Assembly: GCA_013397935.1 (NCBI GenBank)
Contig: VZRN01004413.1
Coordinates: forward strand, 255,439-319,438
DNA: 64,000 nucleotides
Reading direction: 5' to 3'
From: Dasyornis broadbenti
Taxonomy: Eukaryota; Chordata; Aves; Passeriformes; Dasyornithidae
Shown: positions 51,806 through 63,520 of the stretch, piece after piece
Position numbering within the stretch: position 1 is the first letter of the stretch
How the letters are laid out: each line of letters begins with the position of its first letter
Notes under the pieces: model-generated
What the model saw: the letters and a program-made list of their open reading frames with translations, nothing else
The model's database searches: none
Told to the model about the DNA's origin: nothing
Position numbers and translations under genes: made by a program

Positions 51806-51906
51806 ATAGAATCATCTTAGAATTGTTTGTATTGGAAGGGACCTTAAAGATCACCTACTGCCAATGCCCCTGCCATGGGCAGGAACACCACCCACTAGAT
51901 CATCCT
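51806..51906 (-). mobile_element. 3' end of a CR1 LINE, minus strand
   Basis: On the plus strand the block starts with CATAGAATCATCTTAGAATT, the antisense CR1 terminal repeat region. It continues with TTGGAAGGGACCTTAAAGAT, CACC and CCCCTGCCATGGGCAGG, and ends in CACCACCCACTAGATCATCC. This is the typical antisense CR1 3' end of birds with modest divergence. The open frame starting at 51864 begins within it and is not a gene. Confidence 0.92.
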
Positions 51907-52960
51907 TGAGTCTCTTTTATATTCTTTCCTTTTTGCTCATATTCTCTTTGCTGTCCCTTTCTGAGAGAGCATCTCATTGCTTCAGCGAAGGGAATTTGCA
52001 ATGTTTAACAAAACATTTTCCTGAGAGGTGCAATAGGCAAAGCTGGGATGTTTTTATTCCAAGGTTTAATGGATTCTGATGTCCTAGACTTGTTAGTTCA
52101 GAATCACTCCAGGACATGACACTACATATGCATACAGGAAGTTAGCTGCATTTAAATAAAAAATAATGAAATAAAAAGAGCGTTTTGAGCACGGTGTGAT
52201 AAAAGTGTGTAAGAAAGTGGAATATACTGTGATCCATTTCCAGGTTTTCTATTTAAACATGAAGAATCTGCCTGGCCTGCTGGCTATAAAAGACTGTGAG
52301 TTAAAGAGTCATTTGGCTACACTTAATCCATGCCCTGGAAATAATCAAGAATTGTTCCCCACAGTATATTTTGTAGTATTTTTGTCTTGTGATTGAGGGT
52401 AAGCTGCAGTCATGAGATAACTGGGTGCAAGTTCAATTCACATGCTAGCTCTTATCCCCAGAAGAGTACTGTGGAGACATTGTATTAAAACTTTTTGCTC
52501 TGTCTATACCTCTGAGCATTATTAGCAGGCTCTGGAGATGTGCATGTACAGCTGCCTTCTTCTGGAGTGAAGTCTGTGTCTGAGGCTCATATAGCCAAGT
52601 CCAAAGAAAGATTCGTCCAAGAAATTTCTTCCTCTGCTTCCCTTTGTTCTCTAAAAATTCTTTATATTCTCTATGTTAAGCAAAACTTCATTCAAAATTC
52701 TCAAAGTACCTTACAAGTCCCACTGCCACAGGCAGGTTCTCATCATTCTAGTGCACTAATCACTCCTGAAGTTGCTAAATGTAGTTTAGTTATTTCTATT
52801 TTTAACTATTCTTTATAGCAATTAATTATGAATGTGCTAGATAGGCTTTTTAATTAATGAACTTCCAGTGTTTTCTAAAGTTAAAAATAAATGCTTCAAT
52901 CAAAACTAAAAATTCCTATGAAAGAAAAGCAAATAGAAGCATCTATTTTAGTTCCAGAGT
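51907..52960. other. Unique AT-rich noncoding sequence, no gene recognised
   Basis: No exon and no clear mobile element. A weak tRNA B-box-like word (GCAAGTTCAATTC near 52428) was considered and not called. Confidence 0.5.
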
Positions 52961-53610
52961 CGCCGTCTCAGACAGCACGTGATGGCAATCTTGTTTACAT
53001 GATTTTACAAGATAGCTTTGACCACAGGCTGGAGCACAACTGTTTTTTACATAGTTTTGTCTGTGTTTAGCATGGTTTCCCTTTTATTGGCTGCATGATG
53101 CTATCAATCTTCATTATTCCTTAAAGGCGTGCCTCGCCCATCAAGACAAAAAGCAAGTTCATCTCAGCCTGTGCAGGCAATTGACAAAAATCGCTTCTGC
53201 AGTTTAGGCATAAACTTCCTTCCACATCTGACCTTTTACTCCTGAGCAGGGAAGTTTATTGACTCCTTTTCCTGGCACTAGTAAGTCGCCGGGCCTTCTT
53301 TCCACCAATCAATCCATATAATTTTGCGAAGAAACAGAGCGCGCTGGTGGTGTGATTGATTTACACATTATTTATCTTTTTCTGCCCAGTTTAAATTGGT
53401 CAACCTGATCCTATTCACACGATAAAAATCATCATGTCTCAAATTACTTACTCAATAAACTGTGGGTTTGTCTATTATTAGTGATCATTAGTGTTATAAT
53501 ACAGCGTGGAAATTTAGAGCAAATTAACTACATATGCAAGCTGCTGGGCTCATCTGCAGTTAATCATAAGCATACTGTTCAAGTGGGCAGAGGATTTTGC
53601 AAGAATATTT
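52961..53610. promoter_or_regulatory. Candidate conserved enhancer block with paired TALE/PBX-like sites
   Basis: Repeat-free sequence unusually rich in discrete motif-like words for an AT-rich area. CCAATCAATCC lies near 53306 and TGATTGATTTAC at 53353-53364, two PBX/HOX-type sites in opposite orientation about 45 bases apart, separated by a small CpG-bearing segment (GCGAAG...GAGCGCGC). Also present are TTTATTGGC, CATAAA, GTTAATCATAAG and ACGATAAAAATCATC. No open frame supports an exon. The reading as an enhancer is inference from texture and motifs. Confidence 0.4.
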
Positions 53611-54942
53611 CCAGGAAGAATTTGTGGGAGGAGAGCTAAATATCCTTGGGTTGTTATATTTTTTTTTTTTCCACACCGTAATCTTGGCCTCCCAAATGAA
53701 TGTTTATCTGAAACATAGTCAATGACTGAAAGTACAAAAGAGAATTATAGCTCCAATTAAAAGAGCTTCTCATGCTGCCAATTTCAAGGTCCCAATTTTT
53801 TATGACCATAAATAATGAATCAAAGTTCCATGTTGGTGCAGCCCCCACAGCCTCCCCTGCAGACCTGACAAGGCTCCTGGTTCAATCGTTTCCCTTCAAT
53901 AAAGGCCATGGTAGCCCCACAACAGAACAATGTGGTGGGATGTACAGCCTTGCATGTTATCTGATGATGACACACACCCTGAGCACCGTGAGTTATCACT
54001 TCCAGTCATTATTATTTCCTATGAAAATAATAGCTTCCAGTCACCGTGGGCTGCTCTGAGATTGCCTTCATACTGAAGTAGATTAAAAGTGAAGGGATTT
54101 CCTGATAATTACTGGTTTGTCTGGCACGAGATGGCACAGATGGAGGGAGGTGTAATGTAAAATTTTTTTAGAAAACTGTCCTGGCTTTCTGCAATTTGCA
54201 ATGTCCATTCCTCATCCTTAAATACTTCTGCCAGCTTCAGATGGGATCTGGTGAATGCGGCTGGCTGGTCATCCTGGAGACCCTTAAAAACCTAATACAG
54301 CAAAGATGCAGGATTAATATCCATGAACTCACAGAGTGCACACACCTAAGAGCGCTTCCCTTGGGTCTGTGAGCATGTCCTGGGATCATCCACATGATGC
54401 CTCCTGGGACCCTTCTGTAGCCAAAAGCCACAGGGAAGTCCTGCAGGGACTGTCCCTGCACCATGGGACTCTGACAGGCCTGCTTTGTCTAAAGACAAAG
54501 GCCCATTTTGGTTTTGCTTTGCGTTTTACTGGTGAGAGAGTAAGTGAATCTGATAGGCAAAAGCTCACCCTGGGCTTGCCAGGATTGCTGTGCATGCATG
54601 GCAGGTCTGCACACTCTTGCTTTTTTTAGCAAGATCTACTAGGAATCTACCACAGTGATACTGCTGGAAACAGCCTCTTCAAAAACATGAAGAATATCTC
54701 ACATGCAGTGCTGTCAGGAGCTATTTAATGAGTTTCTGTTGAAACCTGCAGGCTGCGACATCTACACGTGTGAGCACTTTGTCTGAGATCCAAACATTTC
54801 CAAAGTATTTTTTATTTCCCTCGTTTTTAATGCATCAGGGTTAGGGCCTTGTCCGTGCAGTGGAAGTGTCCTGCTGCAGGCTAGCAATTGCAATGCTTCT
54901 CTTGGTAGCACCTACCAGCTTCCTTTGTTCCTCTTGGTGGTG
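53611..54942. other. Noncoding sequence; first half enhancer-like
   Basis: A T12 run lies at 53659-53670. The part at 53680-54130 is repeat-free with homeodomain-type words (CCAATTAAAAG, CATAAATAATGAATC, CTGATAATTACTGG) and may extend the 52961 block. The rest, to 54942, is unique DNA with short unsupported open frames. Confidence 0.4.
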
Positions 54943-55015
54943 GAGGTCAGAGTGAGACTCAAACTCCTGTTTTGAAGGCACCAGGAGATATTTTAACTGC
55001 TCTGCCACCTCATCC
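54943..55015 (-). mobile_element. tRNA-like segment, probably head of an old SINE
   Basis: Read on the minus strand from 55015, GGATGAGGTGGCAGAGCAGT followed by TAA resembles the acceptor stem and A box of a class II tRNA (serine type: GAGGTGGCCGAGTGGTTAA). About 35 bases on, CAGGAGTTTGAGTCTCACTC resembles a B box (GGTTCGAATCC type). The variable arm and the 3' acceptor strand do not pair well, so this is not a functional tRNA gene. A decayed tRNA-derived SINE or a tRNA pseudogene fits best. A 69-codon minus-strand open frame crosses it by chance. Confidence 0.4.
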
Positions 55016-55689
55016 CAAAACAGAGTAATAGGCTCTTGTAAAAATAGCATGTTCCATTACATATCTTTGTCTGAAAACAATTTCGAACCTCTTTGTATGA
55101 CACTTGGCTAGTGCAAGACAGCTTCTCCCATCTATCCATCCATGCTAGGAATAGGTACCTTCAGAATCGTTCTTGCTGGAAGTCCCAGCAGCTTGTTTTT
55201 TCTTTCTCCATCCCATAACGGGCCACCTAGAGAAATCCTGTCTGCTCCAGGGGGGAGACCATGCTCTCACCAATCATTGTTGGCAGCATCTTACCTGTGC
55301 CTGATTCCTTCTGCTGTCAGGGAGCCACGTCTGAAATATTTCCCCGTTGGTGGAATAGGGAGTGAACAGATGGCAGAACACCAAGTCAGGGAGCCTTATC
55401 TCTGAGCTTCACACACACCAGCACAGTTTTCACCCACAGCCAGTACTTCTTTCCCCACAATCATCACTCTGCACTATGTTAGGGGCAGGGGGCTGTGGCG
55501 GGGGAGCAGGGGTGGCTCTTTCGCCCTTTCCCTATATCCTGCTTTGGTGAGCGGAGCTTCCAGCTGTGCCGTGGGCTCTGCAGTGCAGATGGAAGTGCTC
55601 GGTCCGAGCCCCTCTGCCAGCCCCCACGCACATGCTGGTGCACCTGGATAACGGCTCTACCTGTTTACAAATTACCCCAATTTTCTGCT

Positions 55690-56190
55690 TGATTCAGCAG
55701 TAACTGCTTACCCTCCCCCGTGATGTAATTAGGCCTTCAGAGTTCATGCGTGCCTATTATGATCTCTCTTGTGTTTTGCCTTTTTTTTGCTGTAGCCGTA
55801 ATCATATATATATATATGTATTAAAATTTCTTATCAATTGTTCAGCTAAATTATGCACAGTGGGCCACACTAGCCCTCCATTAACATAAAGTATGCTAAA
55901 CAACGTGTTTTCTTTCTGATAATTATGCTCTAAAGTACCAACTGCTTATTGCAGTGAATTTACCTTCCTTCTAGTTTTTCTTATTTCTTCAAACTTTTAG
56001 CTGTCTTCATGGCAGGGCAAGTGCTCCTTCTGCTGTCAGTGAACCAGCCTAATTATCTTTCCTATTATCGTCAGAACTTCCAGATGCCTAATAGCCAGGC
56101 ACTCTATGTTGAAATGAACTATTAGAGCCCATCCAAGATGATTGCTGTCTGATCACGTGAAGACCTTTCCATCAGTTGGAAGAAAATATT
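55690..56190. promoter_or_regulatory. Possible conserved noncoding block
   Basis: Repeat-free apart from a short AT run, with GTGATGTAATTAGGCC, CTGATAATTATGC, CCTAATTATC and GATCACGTGA-like words. Homeodomain-, GATA- and E-box-type words lie close together. No coding evidence. Confidence 0.25.
55804..55818. repeat. Short AT dinucleotide repeat
   Basis: About seven AT units, ending in GTATTAAAA. Confidence 0.85.
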
Positions 56191-57579
56191 GCTTCCTAAC
56201 CCCATCAAGGAGTTAATTGCATGATGCATGGGCACAGAGCTGTGGAGAGTTTTGGAAAAGCCTGCCTGCTCTTGCTGGCATGCCATTGGCATCAGCGCCA
56301 GCCTGGCTGCAGCTCTGAACTTTGCTGTGCCAGTAGTGGGTTCACACTTAGAGCCAGCGAACATTTCACAAAACCAAGGTGTGGGAGGGAGCAAAACTCT
56401 CCCAGCTCAGAGCCCCCTCCTCCATCAGCTCCTGAAAAACAACTACCCCTCTCCGCAGACCTTAACAGGATGAATGTGCAGCTGTTTGAAAGCATGAAAC
56501 AACAGGGTTTAAGGCCAGGTAATGTTTGTGGCCGTCATTTTACAGAGAGTTTAATTTTGAAAAATTTGGCTTTTGTCTTCAGGTGTCACTGTACACCTCA
56601 GATGTGAATATCCTATTTAGGATTTTCTAAAGGTAATTTGCTTAACTTCCTACAGGCCTTGGTGTAATGAAAAAGTGCTCTTTGATACAGCACCGTCAGC
56701 TTTTGAAGTGTTACATAGCTTATGTGGGTAAAAATAGGTAAAGCAATTCTTTGGAAAACTGTTAAAAGCAATGGGTTTCATTGTATCTTAGATAAGGGTG
56801 AGTAACAACTTTAAGAAACTAGAACAATCTGTTTCTTTGCCCACAAGATCAAAACAGACATTATCTTCAAGATACGAGTGTTGTTGGGTTTTTTTTTTAG
56901 CAGTGAATGAGCCAATGGAAATATTTTTATTATTATTCTCTTTTTTTTTTTTTCTACCCAGAACAAGAATATCTGACCATAGAGAGTGCTAGTGATATTT
57001 AAGGGTACTCATTACCTCCTAGAAACTGCCCTACAGCATCATCTCTGCAAAAAATGTGGTCTAGGAAAATCCTTTTTTTTTGGTTCTCATTGTACTCCTC
57101 TGAAATCTCTTTTTATTCAGAAAAGAGCAATTTTCAAAGAAGAAGGATAAAGTTGTTTACAGTAAACAGCCTTGGACTTTTAATGAATATTCACATGATT
57201 TGAGATGAGGAGAAAATAGTGTGCAGCACACTGAAAATTACATGCACTTTCAGAATAAAGAAATCAAGATCAGAAAGAAGCATCAAAAAAGCAGCCAAAA
57301 CAATCTTTAGATTCTCATAAAGAATTGTTTCAGACTATTTCAACAGTACCAGTGTAAAATTTATAATGAGACTCTGTTGGACTTTTCATTTTCATGCAGT
57401 TGACTGAAACATTTTTAGCTTTTTATAAATTTAGGTCAAGATTTAATTTTTGCTAGTTAGAACAAAAGCAGAGCTGTTCTAGCACAATGGCACTTGCAGA
57501 GGCAGGAGGCTGAGTCGTACTAGATACATGAGAAAATAATATGGGTGTCAATTTTGAATATGTAAAGTTGTGTCAGCGT

Positions 57580-58020
57580 GTGAATGAAGATCCAATTCAT
57601 TTTTGTGAAACTTTAGACTAATTAGTTTTATAATTTGCACAGTAAGGTAATGTAAATGTATTGCTGCTGCTTGACTTTTTTCTTAATCCTTTGAGTGAAT
57701 ATTTAATCTTTTTTTAAATATTAGAATTAAAGCAACTTGGAAGATATGAATAATTAATCTAATTATATGCCAATCACTTTAATTTCTTTAATGTTGTAGA
57801 TTAAAAAAAACAACTTTACAAATTGGTTTAGGTTGGAAAACCCTTTTAGAGGATTTTGTATTTCATCAGTAAGTGCAATTTAGAGGATACACGCTCTGGA
57901 AGTGCGACATTAAGTTTACAGTTATGCAAATAGCACGGTTAATCCGGTGACCAGGTTCTCAAGGTGTGCTTCGTGAATCCACAGCCTGAATTTCAGAAGT
58001 GAAATTTGCCTGATAAGGAA
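57580..58020. promoter_or_regulatory. Possible conserved noncoding block with octamer
   Basis: AT-rich but not low-complexity. Contains GACTAATTAGTTTT, GAATAATTAATCTAATTATA and the octamer ATGCAAAT at 57924-57931, followed by CACGGTTAATCCGG. Dense homeodomain/POU-type words suggest a neural or mesodermal enhancer type; this is speculative. Confidence 0.28.
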
Positions 58021-61000
58021 AGCAAGCAACCAAAGAACTTTAAAATACCGGAGCCCAGCAAAGAGAAATGTTGTAAAGGACCAGCAATCTGCTTATCTGC
58101 TGTGTGGACTGAAGGACAACAAAAATTGGAGGGATGCATCTTGTGTTGTCTATATGAAACAGGGAATGTGTTTTGTGAGGTGGGGGACAGAAACCCAATG
58201 TCTCTGCGATGGTTCTTTGGTGTAACTCTAATTATATACAGTACGAGCATGCAGTTATGGATAAATCGAGAGCTGTCTAGTTTGCATACATCTGAGCATG
58301 ACATGCATATGGAGTGCTGACTGCTTAACTTGTGGAAAATGTAAACCCTGTACAGATCATCACAAGTGTAGGAGTTTGTATCTGTCCTATTATGGTCGGC
58401 TATTTTTGGTGACATCCACAATCACTTCAAATTCCTTGGTGATTTGAAAAATTTCCTTTTTTTTTTCCTTTAATGTGTGCATCGTCCTCTGTTTGTACAA
58501 TTAGCAGCTTATAGCTAACTCCTTGGCTCTTTCCCTGCAGCCTGCTATTCCCTATTTTATGACTTTATCTTCTGGGGTTTTTTTGTTGGTTTGCTGAGGG
58601 AAATGAAAGTACTGATCATTACTGTAGAATTAAAAATAGCTTCTAACAGCTTAGCCCAAGATCCAAAAATAGGCTCTCTTCCGGCTTATCCTGTCAAATA
58701 TAGTGGGAACCCTAGTAAGGTAACATCTGTGAAAAACCTCACTCTGGGCTTGTACCTGCTTTTTTTCAGAATCTTTCCCTTGTGTCTGCATAACTCAGTA
58801 ATTTCAGTCAGATTGTTGATTTTTCTTGTTTCAGATAGTTTGCCATTGAGCTTTCAGGAAAGGTCATTGGTTTACGAGACTTATTTTCCCTTATGATGCT
58901 TCACTGTTTTATGATATATTTATATGTCATTGCTGAGGAAAAAAAGGCAGACTAGCTATAGGAAATCTCTAGACAAATGCATACTAATATAATGTTGATT
59001 TTCCTGTGCATAAGATTTCCATATGTCTTACCTAGTTTGGTGTCCTGGGGACCAGGAATTTGTCATTCACAAGGACAATTGCAGACTTTCCGTCCTGTGC
59101 TATTAATGTTAAGCCACCATGCTTGACTAGTGGAGACGAGCAAAATGTATTGTGGTGGCCAACCCAGCTGGACAGACTGTGAAAGAAAATAAATACTTCT
59201 CCAACAGGAATGCCTTTTTCTCACCCCACTTCCCTGGTAATGGCTGTGACATCAGGCTTCAAGTGAAAAGGTGGGCACTAGTCTAAGTTTAGAGGCCTGG
59301 GAATGCACATCTTGAAGCTGTACAAATATTTTGGTGGGAATTGTCCATACCAATGTTGGGAGGGAGAAGAGAAGTGGGTGTCTGAGAACCTGCCAGAGCA
59401 CAGGCTCATGATGACATAGAAGTTTTCTGCACAAACATTGATTCTGAAACTTCTTATAGAAACACTGGTTATTTCTATGATTTTGTCCTTGAGGGGGCTG
59501 AACTTAACAAATATTTACTCAAAATGCTAGAAGCACTGCTGGAAGTTCCAGCACTTCCTCTCTCCCACAGATCTTTATTTTTTCTAGAGTTTGACAATTT
59601 TTCTTTTGTAGTTTATCTCTGTTAGTACAACATATAAATAACATGGGCTTTGCAGGGGTCTCGAATGACATTGCTGTTTGTTTGTAATGGTGAGATGCAC
59701 AGATGTAGACAAAAATGAATTCTGTGTTTATTTACTTTATTTTTCTCATCACTCAAGCATTTTTTAAATGTTAATGCTAAGGTCAGCTGGACCACGGTCC
59801 TTCTGTAACTCACTGGCTGCCATCTGAACCTGGGAGTCCTCCCAGTTTTACTGGCCATTGAAATCAGCTGATGACTGGGAGTGTTCTATAACCCTTCCTG
59901 TCAATGTGGATTGTGCTCTTCTCTCAGTTTAGCAGGTTCCTCTTTCATCTCCCACATCTTCACTTGCCTCTGGGAGCCTTCCCGTGTTATGTTTTTCCCT
60001 TCAAACACCTGACATCATTGTTTAGTGCCTGGGAATTTCCCACTCTCCAAATGAAGTTCCCTGCAGAGAAAAGTAGTTCTTAGCTTTATCACAGCGGCCA
60101 TTCAGTCAAAGTGTGTTAGTTCAGATTAATTCTGTTATTGTCTCTGGCCTGGTAAGTTGATGGTAAACGCCTTATCAGCAACAGCAGGTATGCAGAACAG
60201 AAGCTGATCATCTTCTAAAGTAACAGCTTCCAAATATCAAGAAATTCTCTGTATTATCACTTTAGATGAATGCATCAGAATTCTCTTGAAGGCTTAAGAG
60301 ATCTGTAAGTTATATGGCTGATGTGACTTTTGATTCAATCCCATGGATGTCTAAAGGAGTATCTGTAGAACTGTGTTGAAGTCCACTCCTTTTAAATTCC
60401 ATAGGATTTTTCTCTGAAGAAAGTGTGTGTAGTAGGTCTCCCCATAGCAGGTTAATGTTTGTGTATTGTCACCCTGACTAAACCCAGCATGGGAGCTGGA
60501 GTGGAGTAGAAATCAATGAAATAGCATTAGGATGCAATTGTCGCAAATTATCAGAGAAGAAAGAAGACAACTGTAATTCACGAGAAGTAACACTTTACCA
60601 GCTGCTCTCACTAAGCATTAGTTTAGTGTGTTTTCAATTTCAAGGCACTTTCTGAGGAAAAATGCTTGGTCCATAATGACCATTATTATCACCATCCTAA
60701 AATCTGTGGAATTTAACCTAAACAAATTCCTCAAAGCTTGCACTTACTACTGATGTGCTCCATCCTGCTTACCTCCAGCTCCGGTGGCAGTTGTGCTATA
60801 GAATCATGCTCTGTGTGATGAACACTGTACCATTCCTCAAGGAAAGCTGCTGCACAAACAGCCTGAGTTCAGGCATTCAGTGGCTCTGGGTGTCCTGTTC
60901 TGCTCACAGTGCCCGGCAGGACAAGGTCACTGCAGAATGCTTGTGGAGGCCAGCTCCCTTCTGTTTCATTGGCAGGCATCCCACCCAAGATTTTGTTACA

Positions 61001-61281
61001 CTCCTGTGACACCCGTAACTGTGTGGTCATGGTACCTCTTGCCATCCAGCACTTCTTTTCACTACCAGCATCTTAGATTTTACCCTTGCTGTGTCCTGTT
61101 CACTGGCAGGCAAATAATTGGTAGAATGCAATATTACTGCTGAAACCAGACAAATACTACCTTACTGGAAAATGCATTTCCTCCCATGCATACTGGATAT
61201 ATATCTACATTTTCTGTGTTACACTGATAATTGTCTCTCTGATGCAATGCAGTATTTGCATTTTGTCATTCATCAATTTTA

Positions 61282-61294
61282 TTTTTTTTTTTTT
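61282..61294. repeat. Poly-T tract (13 T)
   Basis: T run following ATTTTA. Simple sequence only. Confidence 0.8.
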
Positions 61295-61379
61295 CCAAGG
61301 GGTAGGATCACTCAAGGGGCTGGTTATGTCTTTCATTTCCTGGTTATCCAGTCAGCTCCTGCTCACGCCAGCAGGAATT

Positions 61380-61620
61380 GAAAGCTATTATCAATATTGA
61401 GAACAGGATTTATGTGAGACGAGGATGGGATGTCAGTCAATCGCCTAATAGCAAAGCATTCGTATCCCAGTAACAACCTCACAACTATCAGTTTGTCCTG
61501 GGGCTCAATAGGGGATCAAAGGCTAAATCATCACCAAAGCAAAATTAATCTCCATGCCAGGTCAGGGTGGAAACCCTTGAGGAATGTGCCAATGTGCAAG
61601 GGAATGTCTGAATAATTATG
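61380..61620. promoter_or_regulatory. Possible conserved noncoding block
   Basis: Repeat-free and CpG-bearing (GAGACGAGG, CAATCGCC, ATTCGTATCC) within AT-rich DNA, with CAAAATTAATCTCC and GAATAATTATGAAAG words. The short 61-codon open frame through it is unsupported. Confidence 0.25.
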
Positions 61621-61946
61621 AAAGTTTTCTTAAAGTGTGCTTTTGTTACAGCTTTGCTCTGAACAGGAAACCTGAGTCAATAGGTTTGCCAAACTGCATT
61701 GAAAGAGCATTTCTTTATTAAAAAAGATTTTTTAAAGTAATAAACAGATTGTTTTGTATCTGATTACAAGCTCTTCCTGCACAGGAATGAGGTGAAGCCT
61801 ACTATCCTATCAGGAAGGCAGGAGTGAAGTCTGGTTCAGCGATCAAGTTACAAGACTCTGAGGCTGAAGACTGTAAAGCTGGGGGTCAAGCAGTAAAGAT
61901 TTAGTTATTTACAGTATAGAAAAAGATAAGAATCACTGGCCAGGAG

Positions 61947-61965
61947 AAAAAAAAGAAAAAAAAAA
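61947..61965. repeat. A-rich tract
   Basis: Two A runs (8 and 10) separated by a G. Confidence 0.75.
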
Positions 61966-63404
61966 TTGAGATTTGCAGAATTAGGGTGATAGATAGGCTA
62001 AAAAACCAAGGAGCAGGCCAGACTGATGTGTGTGTGAGGTGATAAAGGAGCTTATGTGAAAATGTCATTGCCTCTCAGCTCCCTGGCTAGGCTGCTGCAT
62101 TTATGTCTGGTCACACTTAACATCCCTCTCCCCTGGAGTGAACAGGTATGGGTAGGTCTTTGATATCTCTACCTTCCTACCTGGACACTGAATCTCATCT
62201 TATTCTTTTGTTTTGGGATTTCTCCCCTTCCTACTCTCTCCCCATAAAAGTCATTTGAAGTGTTTACTACCACTTCAAAGGTCCTCCAGCTACAGCTTTT
62301 GTCTCTTAAGACTTGTGATATTTGAAGAAGGTAGAACGTTGCCAAAATGAATCACCTTCATTTTAGACAGTCATGTCTGTGCATTACAAAATGCCTGTGC
62401 AGCATCTCTGCATCGCTTTCCACACCACTATTGATTATTCTTGAGGATCTGGTCAAAGACCATTTGATTTAGGTTCTCTTTTGAAAATATAACTTCTTTT
62501 ATGAATCCTACTGTTTCCCGTCACTTTCAGCGAGGTTTTTTGTGGTCTTCCTTTATAGATGCTTCGATGTATGCCTGTTCTTGCCTTCCCCTTGCCGCTT
62601 GCTCTCTCTACAATGCCTTCAGAGCTCTTGTTTGTAGTTTCTCTATTTGAAATTGCAGGAAATTTTATTCCTTAAAATCTGAAATTTGATCCACTTTGGA
62701 AAAATATCACTTTTCTAGGAAGCATGGGTCTGTTCATGGGTGGCTGTTCTGGTATGATCACGTCACCTTAGCACAAGTGGTGTGATGGAAAGCATTTGAT
62801 CAGGAAATAGGAAGATTCAAGCAGTTAATGAAGTCAGAGTATAATTAAGCACTTGAACATGGAAAGTTCCTGAAATAAGGACAGAGGTGAGGAAAGAAGT
62901 AAAGGAAGTTTTGTTGGTTGAGAAATGTAGGAAATGTATTGAGAGGCAAGGAGAGATGAGAAGTGTGTCAGGATACAAGGAAGTGAAATACATTTCCTTC
63001 ATATAGGTTTCTGGCTAAAACCAGAATGATATCTGCGAAGGTTCTTGAAAATTGAGTCCAAATTTGTTTTAGACTCTGCACAGGACATGGGATGAGGGCT
63101 GCTATGCACCAGTATGTTATACAACACAGAAGACTCTACTGAGGCATGAGAAAGTCAAAGAAAGTCCAAATAGACTTGTGAAGTTTGCAGAGAGAAACAC
63201 TAAAGATTGATTGAGTAATAGATGTGTTCGGGAGGAAGATTAGAGAGAAGCAAATCTAGGAAGAAAATCCAAATATCAATATGCCTGCAGCTCTAGGAGT
63301 TTATATTAGGCTACTGAGAAGATTAATCAGATTTCAAAGAACCCAAATGGTGTAACGCACGTCAGATTGTGTTCCACAGCATACAAACCCTGTGCACAAT
63401 TTGC

Positions 63405-63434
63405 TTTTTTTTTTTTTTTTTTTTTAAAAAAAAA
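63405..63434. repeat. Poly-T run joined to poly-A run, left of gap
   Basis: About 21 T pass directly into nine A. The right-hand flank of the gap has T16 followed by GCAAAAAAGC, so the long A run here is probably a misread of that sequence. Confidence 0.8.
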
Positions 63435-63458
63435 TGGTTTTTTTCAAAATAATTTCCA

Positions 63459-63469
63459 NNNNNNNNNNN
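63459..63469. other. Assembly gap (about 11 N)
   Basis: Undetermined bases inside a poly-T region. The flanks on the two sides repeat each other (63434-63458 and 63496-63520), which suggests that the gap joins two reads of the same locus. Confidence 0.95.
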
Positions 63470-63520
63470 TTTTTTTTTTTTTTTTGCAAAAAAGCATGGT
63501 TTATATGCAAGTAATTTCCA

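Larger units (their letters stand above)
55016..63404. other. Unique AT-rich noncoding sequence, no gene recognised
   Basis: No exon or recent mobile element was recognised. Contents are a slightly GC-rich part at 55140-55680 and 56260-56470 with unsupported open frames, an AT dinucleotide run at 55804-55818, T-rich runs near 56938-56954 and 58458-58468, and A/T tracts near 61282 and 61947. Octamers occur at 57924 and (reverse) 61254. Three candidate regulatory blocks are listed separately. The 142-codon minus-strand frame at 57993-58421 has no recognisable domain. Confidence 0.5.

Noticed and set aside
52425..52450. B-box-like word suggesting another tRNA-derived SINE
   Set aside because: No A box at the right distance and no SINE body.
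54943..55015. Functional tRNA-Ser gene on the minus strand
   Set aside because: The A- and B-box words are present, but the acceptor and variable arms do not pair, so it was called a SINE or pseudogene relic instead.
57993..58421. 142-codon minus-strand open frame
   Set aside because: No recognisable domain, no splice or promoter context, and an overlapping 104-codon frame lies on the other strand.
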